From: Carettochelys insculpta
Lineage: Eukaryota > Chordata > Testudines > Carettochelyidae
Length of the DNA stretch: 64,000 bases
Direction of reading: 5' to 3'
Assembly: GCF_033958435.1 (NCBI RefSeq)
Contig: NC_134148.1
Span: forward strand, 11,014,501 to 11,078,500
The position numbers and the translations under genes were made by a program. How positions within the stretch are numbered: the first letter of the stretch is position 1; the number at the start of each line of letters is the position of its first letter. Below the pieces are notes generated by a model. The model saw only the letters and a program-made list of their open reading frames with translations, was not told the DNA's origin and searched no databases. This document shows positions 24,593 to 36,560 of this stretch, one piece after another.

Positions 24593-26776
24593 AATAGCCA
24601 ATATTTGTGCACTATCCCCAAAATGAACCAGAACAGCATTAAAACCAACTGGAACATTACCCACAATAAGCCAACCTTAGCTGAAACACCACAGGAAATG
24701 GAAATGTTCCCAGAAGTCAGCTCTCCACCAGCCCAGACCCCAGAGAAGTGAAAATTCCAAAGGGACTTCTGACCAAGTGGTTGAAGTTAGTTCAGACTTA
24801 CATTTTGGACTGAAATATACTACTTTCATGAAGGAATGACAATGCAAGGTCTTTCACAAGTGTGTGTCTTCCACTGTAGAGATGACCTCTGGCTTTGCTG
24901 ACTACAACCATTTAGGCCAAGAACATATAGCCAAACATTCCTGTCCTGTCATGACTGGGGAAAACGATACTTATGATAAGCACATTTTTAGCATGCCACA
25001 TTTTGAGAAATAAAGGAACTTCGGAGTTGCTGCAGGGGAGAATTAGCTTAATGAAGTGCTGCATATGCAGGGCAGAACTTCATTAATAATCTCCCAACAC
25101 CCCACTTACCATCCTCCCTTTGAGGTAGGGAGGTAGTGTAGACAAAGCATTAGTGTCTCTTTCACAGGTTCTATGTTATGCTAATACATCTGACATACCC
25201 ACCCTCCTTGTGTACAGACTTGGTCTGAGTGATTAAACTGAAGAACAAACGTAATATGACTTCAGTGTAGCTTAATGAGAGGCAAAGAGAGGCAAGGGGC
25301 TCATGTGCAAAACCAAAGCTATTTCAGGTGGGTTCAGAACTTTTATAATTTCAACTTACTGTGAAATGTGCAACAGTTTGTGGCTTTTGTTGCTGAATCT
25401 AGCTACGGTGCCTTTTTACATGTGAAGAAAGGTCCAGTACTGCTGCCTGCTCAGAACGTCCACAAGCTGAAGCAGAGTGAAAGGTGACCACTCTTGTCAG
25501 TGTTCACTGTTTCAGCAGATAAAAGCAAACCCAGCAGGCAACAAATGGTTTCATTCTGTTCCAGAGCCAGGCACTCAATAAATAATTTAAAAAAGGAAGG
25601 TTAAAGCAATTACAGAAGCCAAACTTCATGTGTTAGAGCAGGCAGAAGGATAAGGAGAGGAAAGAATAAACATGCAACTAGCAGGTTAAAATTTTTGGCT
25701 TTTGTGTCTGTGGTAAAATCCGTGGTTTTGCAGGTGTGCACGGTAGACTGGAAACACTTGATGGGACTAGTTAGAAGTCATGTGTAATCAAGAAGCTGCA
25801 GTCTGAGGCAGAAGCGGGAGGAGGAGGAGAAGGAAACAGAAGGAGGAAGCAGGAGGAGGAAGACAGGAAGAGGGTGAGAGGAACAAAACCAAGAGGTACA
25901 GTAAGTAGTGTTTGCGGAATAGTATTTGTTAAATAGTTTATTAAATTCATCTAACACTGAATTAGTATTTGTGGTGTTCTACCAATTCAACAGTTCGTAA
26001 GTCTTCAGCAACCATCAATATCAAAGGCATTTGTCATATACACCCAGAAGTTATTTCAGTTCAGCTAGCTTTCAGTTACACAAATTCAACATAAGCCAAC
26101 AAAGTCACAAAACCAGTGCATGACAGCTTTGTTCACTAAACTGCCAGGAGATGTGCAGAAGCAACAGGTCTATTTTCCCTGACTAGTAACCTTAATCCTC
26201 AAGCTAGCAGGTGCCACATAACCTTCAGCACACACAGACAGAGAAAAGTAAGGGTGGAATTTTCACAGGAGCCATAAAGTTAAACAGATTCATTTCTTCT
26301 AACAAAAGACCTCAGGTGATACTCCAGTGTTCATCAGAGTTACTCAACTCTAAATTGAATCTGTTCATGCTCTTTTTGGGATCCATTTCATTAGACTTTT
26401 AACAAGAATGTACTCAAAAGGCACATCCTTCCCTCTGCTGAACTCCTTCAACTGATCTCAATCTCTGCAGGAGGATTTCAAGGAAACATCAGTGGAGATT
26501 CAAATCTGTTGTGTTGCAAGCAGCCCATTAAAATAGAGTCTATTCTTCTGAACATTCCTTCTAAATCTAATTCAGATGAAGAGGTACAGGTCACATGGCT
26601 CCTTTTTCAATGGAGCTCGCTATAAATTATGACACGCATGAAAGTTGGCTTTCTACAGCCTATTATAATTTATGGAAAAGTTCCATGGATTATGGGATGA
26701 AGACTGACTATGTAGAAGGTTAAACAGTTAGCGAGTTAACTGGTAAGAATCGGGCTTGCTATTAACTGGACCTTAA
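24593..26776. other. No gene recognised; polypurine run and possible MITE relic
   Basis: 25805-25880 is almost pure purine on the plus strand (ggaggaggaggagaagg). Near 25045-25155 words such as ttaatgaagtgctgcatatgc and tagtgtagac recall the foldback MITEs at 26777, 35423 and 52125. No exon with two good splice signals was found. Confidence 0.4.
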
Positions 26777-27197
26777 GGCTACGTCTACGCTAGCCCAAAA
26801 CTTCGAAATGGCCATGCAAATGGCCATTTCGAAGTTTACTAATGAAGTGTTGAAATACATATTCAGAGCCTCATTAGAATGCCAGCAACTGCGGCACTTC
26901 GAAATTGCCACGGCTCACCGCCACGTGGCTCATCCAGATGGGGCTCCTTTTCGAAAGGAGCCTGGCAACTTTGAAATCCCCTTATTTCTATCTGCTGTTA
27001 AGAATAAGGGGATTTCAAAGTTGCCGGGGTCCTTTCAAAAAGGAGCCCCGTTGGGACAAGCTGCATCAATTTTGAAGTGCCATGGCTGCCGGCATTCTAA
27101 TGAGGTGCTGAATATGTATTTTAGCACTTCATTAGTAAACTTCGAAATGGCCATTTGCATGGCCATTTAGAAGTTTTGGGCTAGTGTAGACACAGCC
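26777..27197. mobile_element. Foldback MITE (giant palindrome), copy 1
   Basis: The left end ggctacgtctacgctagccc is the inverted copy of the right end gggctagtgtagacacagcc, and the two halves remain complementary almost to the centre, including cttcgaaatggcc and the gaataagggga words near 27002. About 421 bp, no coding. The target duplication is unclear in this copy. Probably Harbinger-type by the ends and by the TAT flanks of copy 2. Confidence 0.88.
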
Positions 27198-28148
27198 CTA
27201 CTGTTAACCCTGGTGGCTGGCCAGTGGGACATATGGCCTGTGAACCCTGGAGCCCCAGCACAACCCCAGCACTGACCACGCCATGCCATTCCAAGAGAGG
27301 GACCCAGCTGTGACAGCCAGAAGAGTCTTGGTTAATGGTTAAAGGATATAATTTTGATTGTTTAAATTGACAGCTTTTAAAACTGATATTTACATCCCTC
27401 AGGAGGAAAAACTCAACAGAAATTACAATATTTACAAAATGCCATCTGACTACATCACATATCAAAAACTGAGATATAGGTAAATATTATTTTTTCCTGT
27501 TATACTTACTATGGGAACTTGCTTTTTCCCCCATACCACTCAATGTTGAATGTCACCATGCAGATACAAGCAAAGCCATCCTTGTGCCAAAGATCTTATA
27601 TTCCAGGATAATGAAGAAAGGAGGTAAAGAACGAAGTAAGAAATACAACTTACAAGCAAAGGAAGCACCATTATGAGAAGAGTAGAACTGACTGTGATCA
27701 CTTCTATGGAAATATCTATATGCCTTGCTTTAGAATTATATTACTTCTTTGCACGGCCTAACACACTTGATTTTGATTCTGCAAAAGTTAACTGTGATGA
27801 ACTGAAAAAATACATCTCTTTCATACAGAATCATGGGTTAGTGACTCGTTAGATGTTGCTATAGGACTTCAAATGAAGGCAAAATTAGGCAGCAAAGATA
27901 GTCATTTTTAATCTGGACTGAACCACCAAGTAGCAAATACCACCATACTATCTCTAGGAAGGCAGAGTTTGCAAAAGAGTAGAAATGGTTAAGTATTATC
28001 CTTCCCATTTCCTCTCCCCCCATCATTACTAGCTAAGGCTAAATATTACACCTGAAACATCATCAGTTACACACAGGTATGCAGAACTTCTACTACTACT
28101 ACTACTATGCAGAACTTCAGATGGAATACATTTAATACTGTAAATAAC
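27198..28148. other. No gene called; weak exon candidate
   Basis: On the minus strand a strong donor (ATA then GTAAGTATA, complement near 27504-27510) follows an open frame reading HKDGFACICMVTFNIEWYGG after a pyrimidine-rich acceptor near 27594. Its phase does not match the neighbouring candidate, so it is not called. Confidence 0.3.
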
Positions 28149-28211
28149 CTGAATTTGCATTTGGAGGGAAGCAGGAAGCTTCAACTCAACTGAAATTTCA
28201 GTGTTGTGTTT
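28149..28211 (-). CDS. Candidate 63-nt exon of the unidentified minus-strand gene
   Basis: A very good acceptor (acttcctcatccgtcttccctgag) at 28212, then 21 open codons (KHNTEISVELKLPASLQMQI, then Q), then a weaker donor, CAG then GTTATT. The exon starts and ends at codon boundaries. An exon with different phase must lie between it and 29096, because that one ends with two extra bases. Confidence 0.5.
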
Positions 28212-29095
28212 CTCAGGGAAGACGGATGAGGAAGTACAACACATCAAAAGTTTATATGATTTGTTCCTCCAACTGAAGTATTTTTAAACCCATTTATTAT
28301 GTCATCTGTTTCCTGGTGAAAGGAAATACTGCACATATTTAGTAACTACTTAGATCCACTTCCTCTGCTCCCTCTATTGTTTGGAAACACATTTTTTCAG
28401 GGTCAGCAACCCTGACACATGAGAAAAAATGTAATTAGTGTGGCAGTTATTCAATTAGGCACAGGGTCAAGTTTTGCTTATGCTGTTATTTAAATAAGGT
28501 ACAGCGGGTAACATGGAAGCCTTAATTAGACAGAACTGTGCTACAGCAGACAGTGACTACTTTTTCCATATAGAGAACAGAAATTAGGCATCTCCAATGC
28601 CTTTTTCCTGCCTACTCAATAGAATTGCTTTTTGTCTATGTTTCATTTTTATTCTAGTTAGTTAAACTAAAACACAGGGCAATGTGCTTGTACTTGGATT
28701 ACACCAACACCACACCATGGCTTTTTACCGAAGGTGTCTGATTTTGCAAATTTTTGTTTTTAGATGCAGCATTTACAGATGCAGGAAGAGCTACGACCAT
28801 ATATAATACATAAACCATTCAATGCAGTTCTCATTCTAACCAAACAGAAGCTTTCCAGAGTACCCCAGTATCATATACCACCTGTCGTTACCAGACAACT
28901 TTCTGAAGAGGCCGTGGTCTCAGAACTGTTTCACAAGCTATATTCCCCCTAACATTGCTAGATATTATTTGATGCAGTCAGTGAAGGCAGCACAGAACAA
29001 CAGGGGGCAAGGGGTGAGTTAAGGTTCTAAATTCAGATAGTCGAAGTGGTTGGGCTGCCAGGACATCATTTCACATGGGAGATTTACAGACATAC

Positions 29096-29190
29096 CCTGA
29101 AAGCTCGTTATCAGCACGGAGCATGCTGACACAGTGGTTCAGGAAACCTTTAGTAACCAATTTTTCATGGATGTATTCCTTCAAATCTAT
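29096..29190 (-). CDS. Exon of an unidentified minus-strand gene (95 nt)
   Basis: A strong acceptor (ttcgtgctctttcctgacag) at 29191 and donor (CAGG then GTATGTC) at 29090-29095 bracket 31 open codons plus two bases: IDLKEYIHEKLVTKGFLNHC, then VSMLRADNELS. It starts at a codon boundary, matching the end of the exon at 29608-29740 upstream. The composition suggests a helical domain. The family is not recognised. Confidence 0.72.
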
Positions 29191-29391
29191 CTGTCAGGAA
29201 AGAGCACGAACATGGCTGAATTGTTGCCTTGAGCTGAAATTGCTTGCTTATGGCAGACAATTGCTGAGATTGCAACATCAGAAGACTAGATGGTCACATA
29301 CCAGGCATGTGTTTCTCATTCTCACCCCACACTCAGACAATTAAATTAAGGCCCAGCTAATGGTAGACCAGATGTAGCCAACAAAGCCGCT

Positions 29392-29510
29392 AAGGGCTTG
29401 TTTACACTGCCACTTTACTGCACTGTAAATTTGTTGCTCAGAGGTGTGAAAGAACACCCCTCTGAGTGCAGCAAATTACAGCACTATAAAAGGCCAGTAT
29501 AAACAGCTCC
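29392..29510. mobile_element. Short foldback MITE, superfamily unresolved
   Basis: Ends ggcttgtttacactgcc and the complement of ggccagtataaacagc are inverted repeats. The interior words ttgctcagaggtgt and cccctctgagtgcagcaa also pair. About 119 bp. Target duplication not resolved. Confidence 0.55.
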
Positions 29511-29607
29511 CAGCCATTCTCCCGGTGTCTTTAACTACTTCCCTCCTGGAGATGGTTTACTCACACTTCAAACTTTTAAGTATGGACAAAGCCTATGAAA
29601 GAAATAC

Positions 29608-29740
29608 CTGAATAGAAAGATAATTCTTCTGTAGCTGACTTACACTGTCAGACATGAATGGAATTAGCCACTTAGATAAAAATTTAATTTCTGCAATATG
29701 TTCACAGGGTATCAGATATGGTAGGACGAAACATATCTCT
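29608..29740 (-). CDS. Exon of an unidentified minus-strand gene (133 nt)
   Basis: The acceptor (ggcctcattatttttcag) is strong and the donor, CAG then GTATTTC, is good. After one leading base there are 44 open codons, including EICFVLPYLIPCEHIAEIKF and LSKWLIPFMSDSVSQLQKNY. The leading A completes an AGA codon with the AG left by the exon at 29916-29980, and the end is flush with the start of 29096-29190. Reads like a hydrophobic helical domain. No family recognised. Confidence 0.75.
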
Positions 29741-29915
29741 CTGAAAAATAATGAGGCCACTTGCCTCTGCCTTCATTTTAAATTAACTCAGCAGCACACA
29801 CAGAACCAAGTCACATTTGCAGCTTTAACAAGGTCAAACATCTCTCAAATATGCCAAGTTACATTTCACAACTGACCGACAAATGGCAGAAACACATGTA
29901 TAATAAGGACACTAC

Positions 29916-29980
29916 CTGGACCATAGGGTCAAAATTACTTGGTTCCTACACCCATAGTCCACCCTAAATTTCACTGTAAA
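29916..29980 (-). CDS. Exon of an unidentified minus-strand gene (65 nt)
   Basis: Acceptor ggaaagctttgcag at 29981 and donor CAG then GTAGTG. 21 open codons (FTVKFRVDYGCRNQVILTLW, then S) plus two bases that join in phase to 29608-29740 across a 175-nt intron. A second AG seven bases further in is a possible alternative acceptor but would not fit the phase of 33325-33361. Confidence 0.6.
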
Positions 29981-30094
29981 CTGCAAAGCTTTCCCTAGTA
30001 ATCACTGCCCATGCAGGGTTTGTGTGTACGTCCATTCGGGAAACATTCAAGTTAAACCAGTAAGGAAAATGTTGTAATGAGGAAGAAGGAGAAC

Positions 30095-30228
30095 TGTTCT
30101 CCTTAACCTCTGAGGTTTAACATTAGGAAAAACTTCTGAACCGTCAGTGTGCTAAGCAGTGGAATAAACGTCCCAGTGAGATAATGGAGCCTCAATCATT
30201 AGAGGTTTTTAACATTGGGTTAGACAAA
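30095..30228 (+). mobile_element. CR1 LINE 3' fragment, left part
   Basis: Words aacattaggaaaaacttctg and agaggtttttaacattgggt are the CR1 3' region. The element is interrupted by a tRNA-like insertion and resumes at 30417. Confidence 0.75.
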
Positions 30229-30416
30229 TTTATCTGCCCACAGGCAGACTCAAACCTGGGACCTCTGGAGTTAGTGCAGGAGCCTCTACAGCCTGAGCTA
30301 AAGGTCAGCTGGCCCTGAACCAACGCTGTAGAGGACACTTATTCTTTCTCTGTGAAGTGGTCTAGGTACCACAACATGAGACAGTTAACCACGTATAGGT
30401 GTGTGGGTTATGCAAA
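30229..30416 (-). repeat. tRNA-like SINE insertion
   Basis: On the minus strand an A-box-like TAGCTCAGGCTGTAGAGGC (complement at about 30282-30301) and a B-box-like GGTTTGAGTC (complement about 30248-30257) are spaced as in a tRNA. The flanks (acaaa and gcaaa) suggest a short target duplication. The fold is not that of a complete tRNA, so it is read as a SINE or tRNA-derived insertion. Confidence 0.6.
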
Positions 30417-30520
30417 CACTTGTCAGGGTTGGCCATAATAATACTTAGTACTTCCATGAGTGCAGGGGACTTGACTAGATGGAATCTTGAAATCTCTTTC
30501 AGTTCTACAATCCTATAAAA
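30417..30520 (+). mobile_element. CR1 LINE 3' fragment, right part
   Basis: Continues 30095-30228: cacttgtcagggttggcc, ggggacttgactagatgg and ttctacaatcctataa are the CR1 3' end. Confidence 0.8.
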
Positions 30521-30599
30521 TACAGATATGCCTAAGAGTTGCTAGAAAGAGTTATCCCTTCAAACACTGTTGCCCATGGGTTTGTCTCACTGTTATTCT

Positions 30600-31640
30600 T
30601 ACCACTTCCTGCACATCATCATCATCTTCAATCATGGGCTCAGCACCCGTTGGTGTCTGATGCCTCCCTCACTATTTCCTTCCATCTTTCCCTGTACAGT
30701 GTGGAGTGGCTTAGTTTCTATAGACTAGCTCTGCACTAATCTACTGTATCACCAACTCGTTCTCTGTGGGGTCTGCCTCCCCTATTCGAACTGTCCATCA
30801 TGCCGAATACCAGGGTCTTGACTCTTCGTTCCTCATTCATTCTGCAGATATGTCTGAATAGCTGTAATTTCCATAGTATAACCTTCTGCAATAGGTTCTC
30901 TTTTGGGTGTATCCTCCTATATAATCCCCTCATTGGTGACCTTCTGCATCAATCCTATTCTCAGGATCTTTCTAGAACAGCTCCTCTCGAATGCAAATGT
31001 CCTTCTCTTCAAATCTTTTAGTATCACCCATGTCGCAAATCCATACAACATGCTGCTGAATACACGTTTCCAAGACGCTCAGATTCATTCCTAAGCTAAT
31101 TGCTTTCCTTTTTCAGATCTTATCCATTGCCTTCAAACTTGCTCTTGCTTTCGCTATTTTCTTCTTAGAGCCTCAATCATATGTCATGTTGCTCCCCAGA
31201 TACATGAACTTCTCTGTGTTCCCTAGTTCGATCCCATCTATTCTGATCTTCCTTCCTATTTCCTTATCTCCAAATACCATTGTTTTCATTTTCTCGATGC
31301 CCATAATCAGTCCTTACTGCTTCCCTGCCTCATTTAGCACCATTCTTGCTAACTTCTCTTCATCGTCCTCCATGATAATTATATCATCTGTGGACCTCAA
31401 GTTGTTAGTGCTCATCCTGTGCACCCATATCCCTTCTCCTTCTTCCTTGATCTTGTCTGTTACTCTCTCTAGGTGCATGATGAAGATACTCAGTGATATC
31501 GGATCTCCTTGTTTCATACCTCTACACATTCTAAACCAACTTCCCAAGTCTCTGCATGTTCTCACTGCTGCCTCTGCATTGCTGTCGATATCCTTCAGCA
31601 ACCGTATCAGTCTGCTAACTGCACCGCAGCTCCTAACTAA
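30600..31640 (-). mobile_element. RTE-like LINE, 3' part of reverse transcriptase
   Basis: The minus strand reads LGSWFRMCRGMKQGDPISLS, then a decayed catalytic block (STDDIIIMEDDEEKLARM, where related copies have FADD), and a C-terminal block (FRHICRMNEERRVKTLVFGM, GGRPHRE). A GAT-repeat tail lies near 30615-30625, as in RTE-type elements. 5'-truncated with frame breaks. Confidence 0.8.
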
Positions 31641-31848
31641 CTCAATGTATTACTCCTCTATTTGTGTGCTCTGCCCCAAGACCTTTAGATTTTTCTTCCT
31701 AAGATGGCTGAGGTCCCAGCTCTCAGTTACAGAAGAGAACTCTGATTCTCTTCCACTTGTCACAGGGTACACTGTCTTTGCAGACATAGGATTTCTTATA
31801 AAAGGAAAAGTGCAAGGACAAAAAAATTATTCCCAATGGTTTTCAGTA

Positions 31849-33142
31849 CAGTCATACCCCGAGATACACCCGCTCGGGTTATGAGAATTCGACTTTACAA
31901 GGAGTTTCATTTAATACCCCTACTTCAGCTTATGAGGCTTTTCTTTGCATTTACAAGGACTGATCTGGATTTAGCATGCCTCAGCGGCACACGGCTGCCC
32001 TGCAGCAGGAGAAAGGCCGCGGCTCCAGGCAATGGCTGCCCGCTCGGAACATCTCTCTGCAGCGCCCAGCGGTGGTTTCCCAGAGCCCCCAGCCAGCCAC
32101 AGCGGGCGCCCACTTCCAGAGCTGGGAAAGGAGGAGACAGTGCCCATCTGTGGAGCCACTGCCTCAGGCATCTTGGCCCACCCCCGCCCTTACCTTGACA
32201 CTGCTGTGGCTGGTCTGGGTCTCCGCCTCGGAGCTGCCTGGGGCTGGGTGGAGGCTGGCAGCTCTGGTAGGCGAGCACTGAGTGGATGGAGTCGCCGCGT
32301 CGGTCTTGACGAAGAGGCCATGCAGGGGGGCGGCGGCGCGGTGCAGGGAGGTAGATTCATCTGAGTCCCGGCAGTAGATCACGCCGCTCTGCGAGACATG
32401 GATGCTGGGCGCACAGCCCATCCCAGCCCCGCCGCTGACACTCGCCCCCCCAGGCGGCTAGGGGGCTGCCGTTGCCCTGTGCAGCTGTGCCTTGGGCGCC
32501 GCTTGTGGCGTTCCATCCCATTTAGCGCCTGGCTTGCCTGCCACTGCCACCTCAGCCTCCGCTGGTGGGGCCTCGCCGCCGCGGAGCCCTGTACGAGTGA
32601 GGCATCGCCCCTTACCAGCCGAGGGCCCCCTGTGCCTGCCCAGCTCCCCGCACGACCAGCTCCTGGCACTGCCCCCTCCCCGCTTAACCTAAGCTGCACT
32701 CAGGCCGGGCTGCCTCCCCGTGCCCTACTCTGCCCTGCCCGCCCCCTTGCGCTGGCCCCCCTTCTGCAGCTGTGGGCAGCTTCCCAGCTTTGTGGCGTCC
32801 TCCCAGCCACTCTTCAATTTCCGTTCCCCTCGCAGCCCTGTCTCTGCACCTGGAACAGCCCCCTGAAAGAAGGTAAACAGCCATATTGTAGAGTAATTAA
32901 TGAAGGGAAAATGCCTTGTTAGGTTGTGTTATGATAACTAATGTTAACTATTGAAGTAATTGTGTTCATTTTAATGGGATTTGGTGTTGTTTTAGCATAA
33001 ATGGTTGTAAATTTTGGGGCTCAGGAATGTGTAACATTTTTTCAGATTGGAATTAGTGGTAATTACATTTTTGACTTATGAGAATTCACCCTAAGAGAGG
33101 TTTTTCAGGAATGAATTACCCTCGTAAGGCAGGGGAAGACTG
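31849..33142. mobile_element. Tigger-like DNA transposon with a GC-rich interior
   Basis: Left end CAGTCATACCCCGAG and right end complementary to CAGTCTTCCCCTGCC, flanked by TA on both sides (31847-31848 and 33143-33144). The 1294-bp element is AT-rich near the ends but very GC-rich at about 31975-32870, where several long frames overlap on both strands. No transposase motif seen. Confidence 0.72.
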
Positions 33143-33324
33143 TATAGCAACTCTGCATTCAGCAGCAACAAATTAAGCCAATTCTCTACGCCTCCTACCT
33201 ATGTTATGTAACAAACTCCAAATGTTTTAGTGCGCAGAAAGTAACTCGCTGCTTATGTACATAAAACTGCATTTCATATTCCTGAAACTATACCTGAATT
33301 AATTTCTAATAGCAAACAATTCAC

Positions 33325-33361
33325 CAGCTCCAAGTCAAACTGCATTACATTTTCTCTTGGT
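33325..33361 (-). CDS. Exon of an unidentified minus-strand gene (37 nt)
   Basis: A strong acceptor (ttccttctctttctactacacaag) at 33362 and donor CTG then GTGAAT enclose one base plus 12 codons, PRENVMQFDLEL. It ends flush with the start of 29916-29980. The preceding exon, not found, should end with two extra bases and lie between here and 36510. Confidence 0.58.
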
Positions 33362-33574
33362 CTTGTGTAGTAGAAAGAGAAGGAACTAAATTCTTATGAT
33401 ATTAGCTCCTTTACCTCACACATACATTGTCCACAGGATCTAACCTATGAGGGAAGAAAAGAGCCAGCTGACATACAGATATTACAATAAGATTATTTTA
33501 ACAACAACTTTGTGGAAGTTTGGGATTTCCAGGAAGTAATAGAACAGTGCACTGCTTATAGTACGATAAACTAA

Positions 33575-33835
33575 GGTTATATCTAGACTACATGGAAGAT
33601 AGACCTGGTCAGGGTTGATCTTCTGGAGTTCATTTTTGCACACCTAGTAAAGATACGCAAAATTGAACTATCTGGGGTTGACCCCTCTGCTCCTTGTTAA
33701 CCCCAGGAGTAAGATGAAATGTGAAGATGGCCAGCCAGCTAAGTTGAATACAGATAAGTTGATACTAGTTATACAACTGCCGAAGCTAAACCTGCACATA
33801 TGCAATCAACTTACCTACCTAGTGCAGACCAAGCC
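33575..33835. mobile_element. Harbinger-type MITE with TAA duplication
   Basis: Ends GGTTATATCTAGACTA and the complement of TAGTGCAGACCAAGCC are inverted repeats, flanked by TAA on both sides (33572-33574 and 33836-33838), the target typical of PIF/Harbinger. 261 bp, no coding. Confidence 0.8.
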
Positions 33836-33838
33836 TAA

Positions 33839-35419
33839 TCAAAAGGAATAAAGGGCCATTTAAAGTTTATCAAAACATCAAAAACCTCATTTAAGAAGCT
33901 GTCTTGATTCTCATCATGCACAGAGCCGCTGAAGTTGCACTTGTTTTACAGAATGCATCAAAGCATTTGAGCATGATGGAGGGAATACAGAATGCCAATG
34001 AACTGAGTACTGGCTTCAAACTGACATTTTGTAAATGAGGAATGCTTGCGGAACTAACAGTGTACATACAGAAACAAGCACAATAACTCCCAATGTTGAC
34101 AGTAACAGCAAACTAGTTAGCATCCCACCTAGGGGCATCTTTAAGAACACAGTGCTACAAACGCACATTGGTACTTCTAAGGTCCTTTAATACGTTTTAC
34201 AGGAAATAATGACCCTCCCCCCTTTGAGGTGCTTATACAATAGTGTATAATGCTTGAACTATAATGTAAGGCTAGAAATTGAAGACCACTTATTTTTAAT
34301 AAAGCCAGGTTAGGCCACCAAAGATTCTACTCTGTATCACTAGCTTCTTATCTTGATCTAATACAGTCCCACAAGAGACACAGAACACAATTAGGGATGT
34401 TAATAGTTAACCAGCTAGTATCACCTTAAACCAGGGGTGGATAAAATCAGCCCCAGGGTCTGAAACCTGCCCACCTGTCTGATTAACAGAGCATGCATAT
34501 TTACAGCCAGCAGCATGTTTTCAGCTGCCACTCCCCCAACCTTGTTCCATGGACTCTCCTGCTGGCTGTGTGGGGGAAGACGAGGAGAGAAGGGAGAAAG
34601 GCAGGCCACGCTGTTGTGATACAGGGTGCCTGCTTCAGGGAAGGAGACAGACCAATAGAAGAGAAAAGGACAAATCTGAATATCCATTGTGACAATAAAA
34701 ACTGGTATCTCTATTAGTACCATATTTTGATCTGTATCCAAAATGCTACTTATGCACTTGAATAGTAAGACTGTGCTAGACTGACATGTCTCACCGTTCC
34801 TCAAGAGATAACCACCCACCCACAAGGAGACAGTGACAACCAGCCAGTAATTTATGTCCATTAGGACCTCATAGGTCCAATCACTCAAAGAATCAATCTG
34901 TCATCCTCTGATAACCCGAGAATCCAGCAGCGGTTGTCAAGAGAAACCATCCTGCGGCACTAGGAATCATAACACATAGTCCCTAAAACAAACAAACAAA
35001 ACATCAAGCGACATAGTGATGGATCTCTTTTGCAAGGTCACTTGTTCCACTTGGCAGGCTCACATATGAGACAGGCCACGGCAAGTGAGCTAAAAGAATA
35101 GGGGAGATGTCATATAAGACTACAGTGACTTTTGGTTTTCAAGAAAATGTGAGCTGTCTCAGTTCCTTTCTTGCAATCTAAGAGGAAAGCCTATGGATCT
35201 AACATACATTCTGCCATTAACTTAGAGGAAATGAAATATGGGTACATTGTTGAGGAGGCTAAATATTGATAGGCTGTTCTCAATTTTCTCTAATGCTCCA
35301 TTATAAATGTTAACTGGAAATATTTGGGTTTTAAGAAAGCTATTGGTGAATATCACTGGTCAGAGGTTCCCAAGGGAGGATCAAGCAGGTGTCCAAACAC
35401 AGACAGACCTATGTGCCAT
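33839..35419. other. No gene called; possible exon near 33889
   Basis: On the minus strand an open segment (CNFSGSVHDENQDSFLNE) at about 33889-33942 follows a moderate acceptor but lacks a good donor. A hAT-like start (caggggtggataaaatc) occurs at 34432 without a clear partner. Nothing else stands out. Confidence 0.35.
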
Positions 35420-35422
35420 TAT

Positions 35423-35858
35423 GGCTACGTCTACATGAGCCCCAAACTTCGAAATGGCCACGTGAATGGCCATTTCGAAGTTTACTAATGAAGCGCTGAA
35501 ATGCATATTCAGCGCTTCATTAGCATGCGGGCAGCTGCGGCACTTCGAAATTGACGCGCCTCGCCGCCATGCGTCTCATCCCCACGGGGCTCCTTTTCGA
35601 AAGGACCCCGCCTACTTCGAAGTCCCCTTATTCCCATGAGCTGATGGGAATAAGGGGACTTCAAAGTAGGCGGGGTCCTTTCGAAAAGGAGCCCCGTCGG
35701 GACGACACGCGCGGCGGCGAGGCGTGTCAATTTCAAAGTGCCGCTGCTGCCCGCATGCTAATGAAGCGCTGAATATGCATTTCAGCGCTTCATTAGTAAA
35801 CTTCGAAATGGCCATTCGCGTGGCCATTTCGAAGTTTGGGGCTCATGTAGACACGGCC
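35423..35858. mobile_element. Foldback MITE (giant palindrome), copy 2, TAT duplication
   Basis: 436 bp, the best preserved of three copies. Left arm ggctacgtctacatgagcccc mirrors the right end ggggctcatgtagacacggcc. Complementarity continues through gcgcttcattagcatgc and ccccttattcccatgagct to the centre near 35640. Flanked by TAT on both sides (35420-35422, 35859-35861), which fits a 3-bp Harbinger target. No coding. Confidence 0.92.
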
Positions 35859-35861
35859 TAT

Positions 35862-36509
35862 GTGGTGGACACTCATGGGTTGTGTATGCTCTAACAGTGG
35901 AAGCATGGAGAGATTCCACCCAGAGATAAGTGTGGGTTAGGGTTACCATGTTTGACCTTTTAAAATAAGGGGACACCCCTGAGAAGGAGTGTATCTGTAT
36001 CAGCATGTACCAACTTGTGTTGTATTAATGTCCTATATACACTATAACAAATATGGTAACCCTACCATGGGCGAGACAGCATATTTGGGGGGATGGGGGA
36101 AGGGAAACCCTACTCAGAGAGGCTACAAGGACATGCAAACAGAACTGTGACACTCATTGCAGTGTGTGATGTGCTAGCAGTCAGAGAATCCTCCTGGACG
36201 CTTGATTCCTCAGACACAGAAAATACTGTCTCCCTCTGTCCAGAAATGTACTGTATTTGTTTTGTAAAAGAAAACAAACTGGATACTACGTTGAGATATT
36301 AATCACATAAAAAGACTCAGCATTTATTTCTGGTCTAGCAAATGTGGACACCAGGTACCTTATGTTTTGAGTTTCGCTAATAGCAAGTATTTAGCAGCAT
36401 TTCACACTTGTGAGCAATGGCTTGCTCCTAACATTTGGTAGGGAGAAAAAATATCCCCTTCTTTAGTTTCTCAGACTTAAAACATTGGACTGCATGACAG
36501 AGTGCTCAC
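35862..36509. other. No gene recognised
   Basis: Single-copy-looking sequence with short open frames only. A weak donor (AAG then GTACCT, complement near 36354-36359) has no convincing partner. Confidence 0.35.
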
Positions 36510-36560
36510 AACTGACCCAAAGCAAACAACGGCAGAGATATTAAGGGTTCTGTCAAAGGC
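36510..36560 (-). CDS. Exon of an unidentified minus-strand gene (51 nt)
   Basis: Acceptor ctgttttttgcctgggtcaa and then atgcag at 36561, donor GTT then GTGAGC. 17 open codons, AFDRTLNISAVVCFGSV, starting and ending at codon boundaries, in phase with 37072-37260 upstream. A longer open frame (about 100 codons) runs through 36594-36900 in the minus direction but without clear splice sites. Confidence 0.52.

Noticed and set aside
28089..28107. (CTA)n run considered as a CRISPR or functional repeat
   Set aside because: A short trinucleotide microsatellite of about six units. No spaced direct repeats of CRISPR type occur in the window.
28764..28952. 62-codon plus-strand frame (MQHLQMQEELRPYIIHK)
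   Set aside because: There is a possible acceptor in front, but it is on the strand opposite to the coherent exon series and has no downstream donor or partner.
32398..32922. 174-codon frame and its neighbours inside the Tigger-like element
   Set aside because: Overlapping open frames on both strands in CpG-rich sequence indicate composition, not coding.
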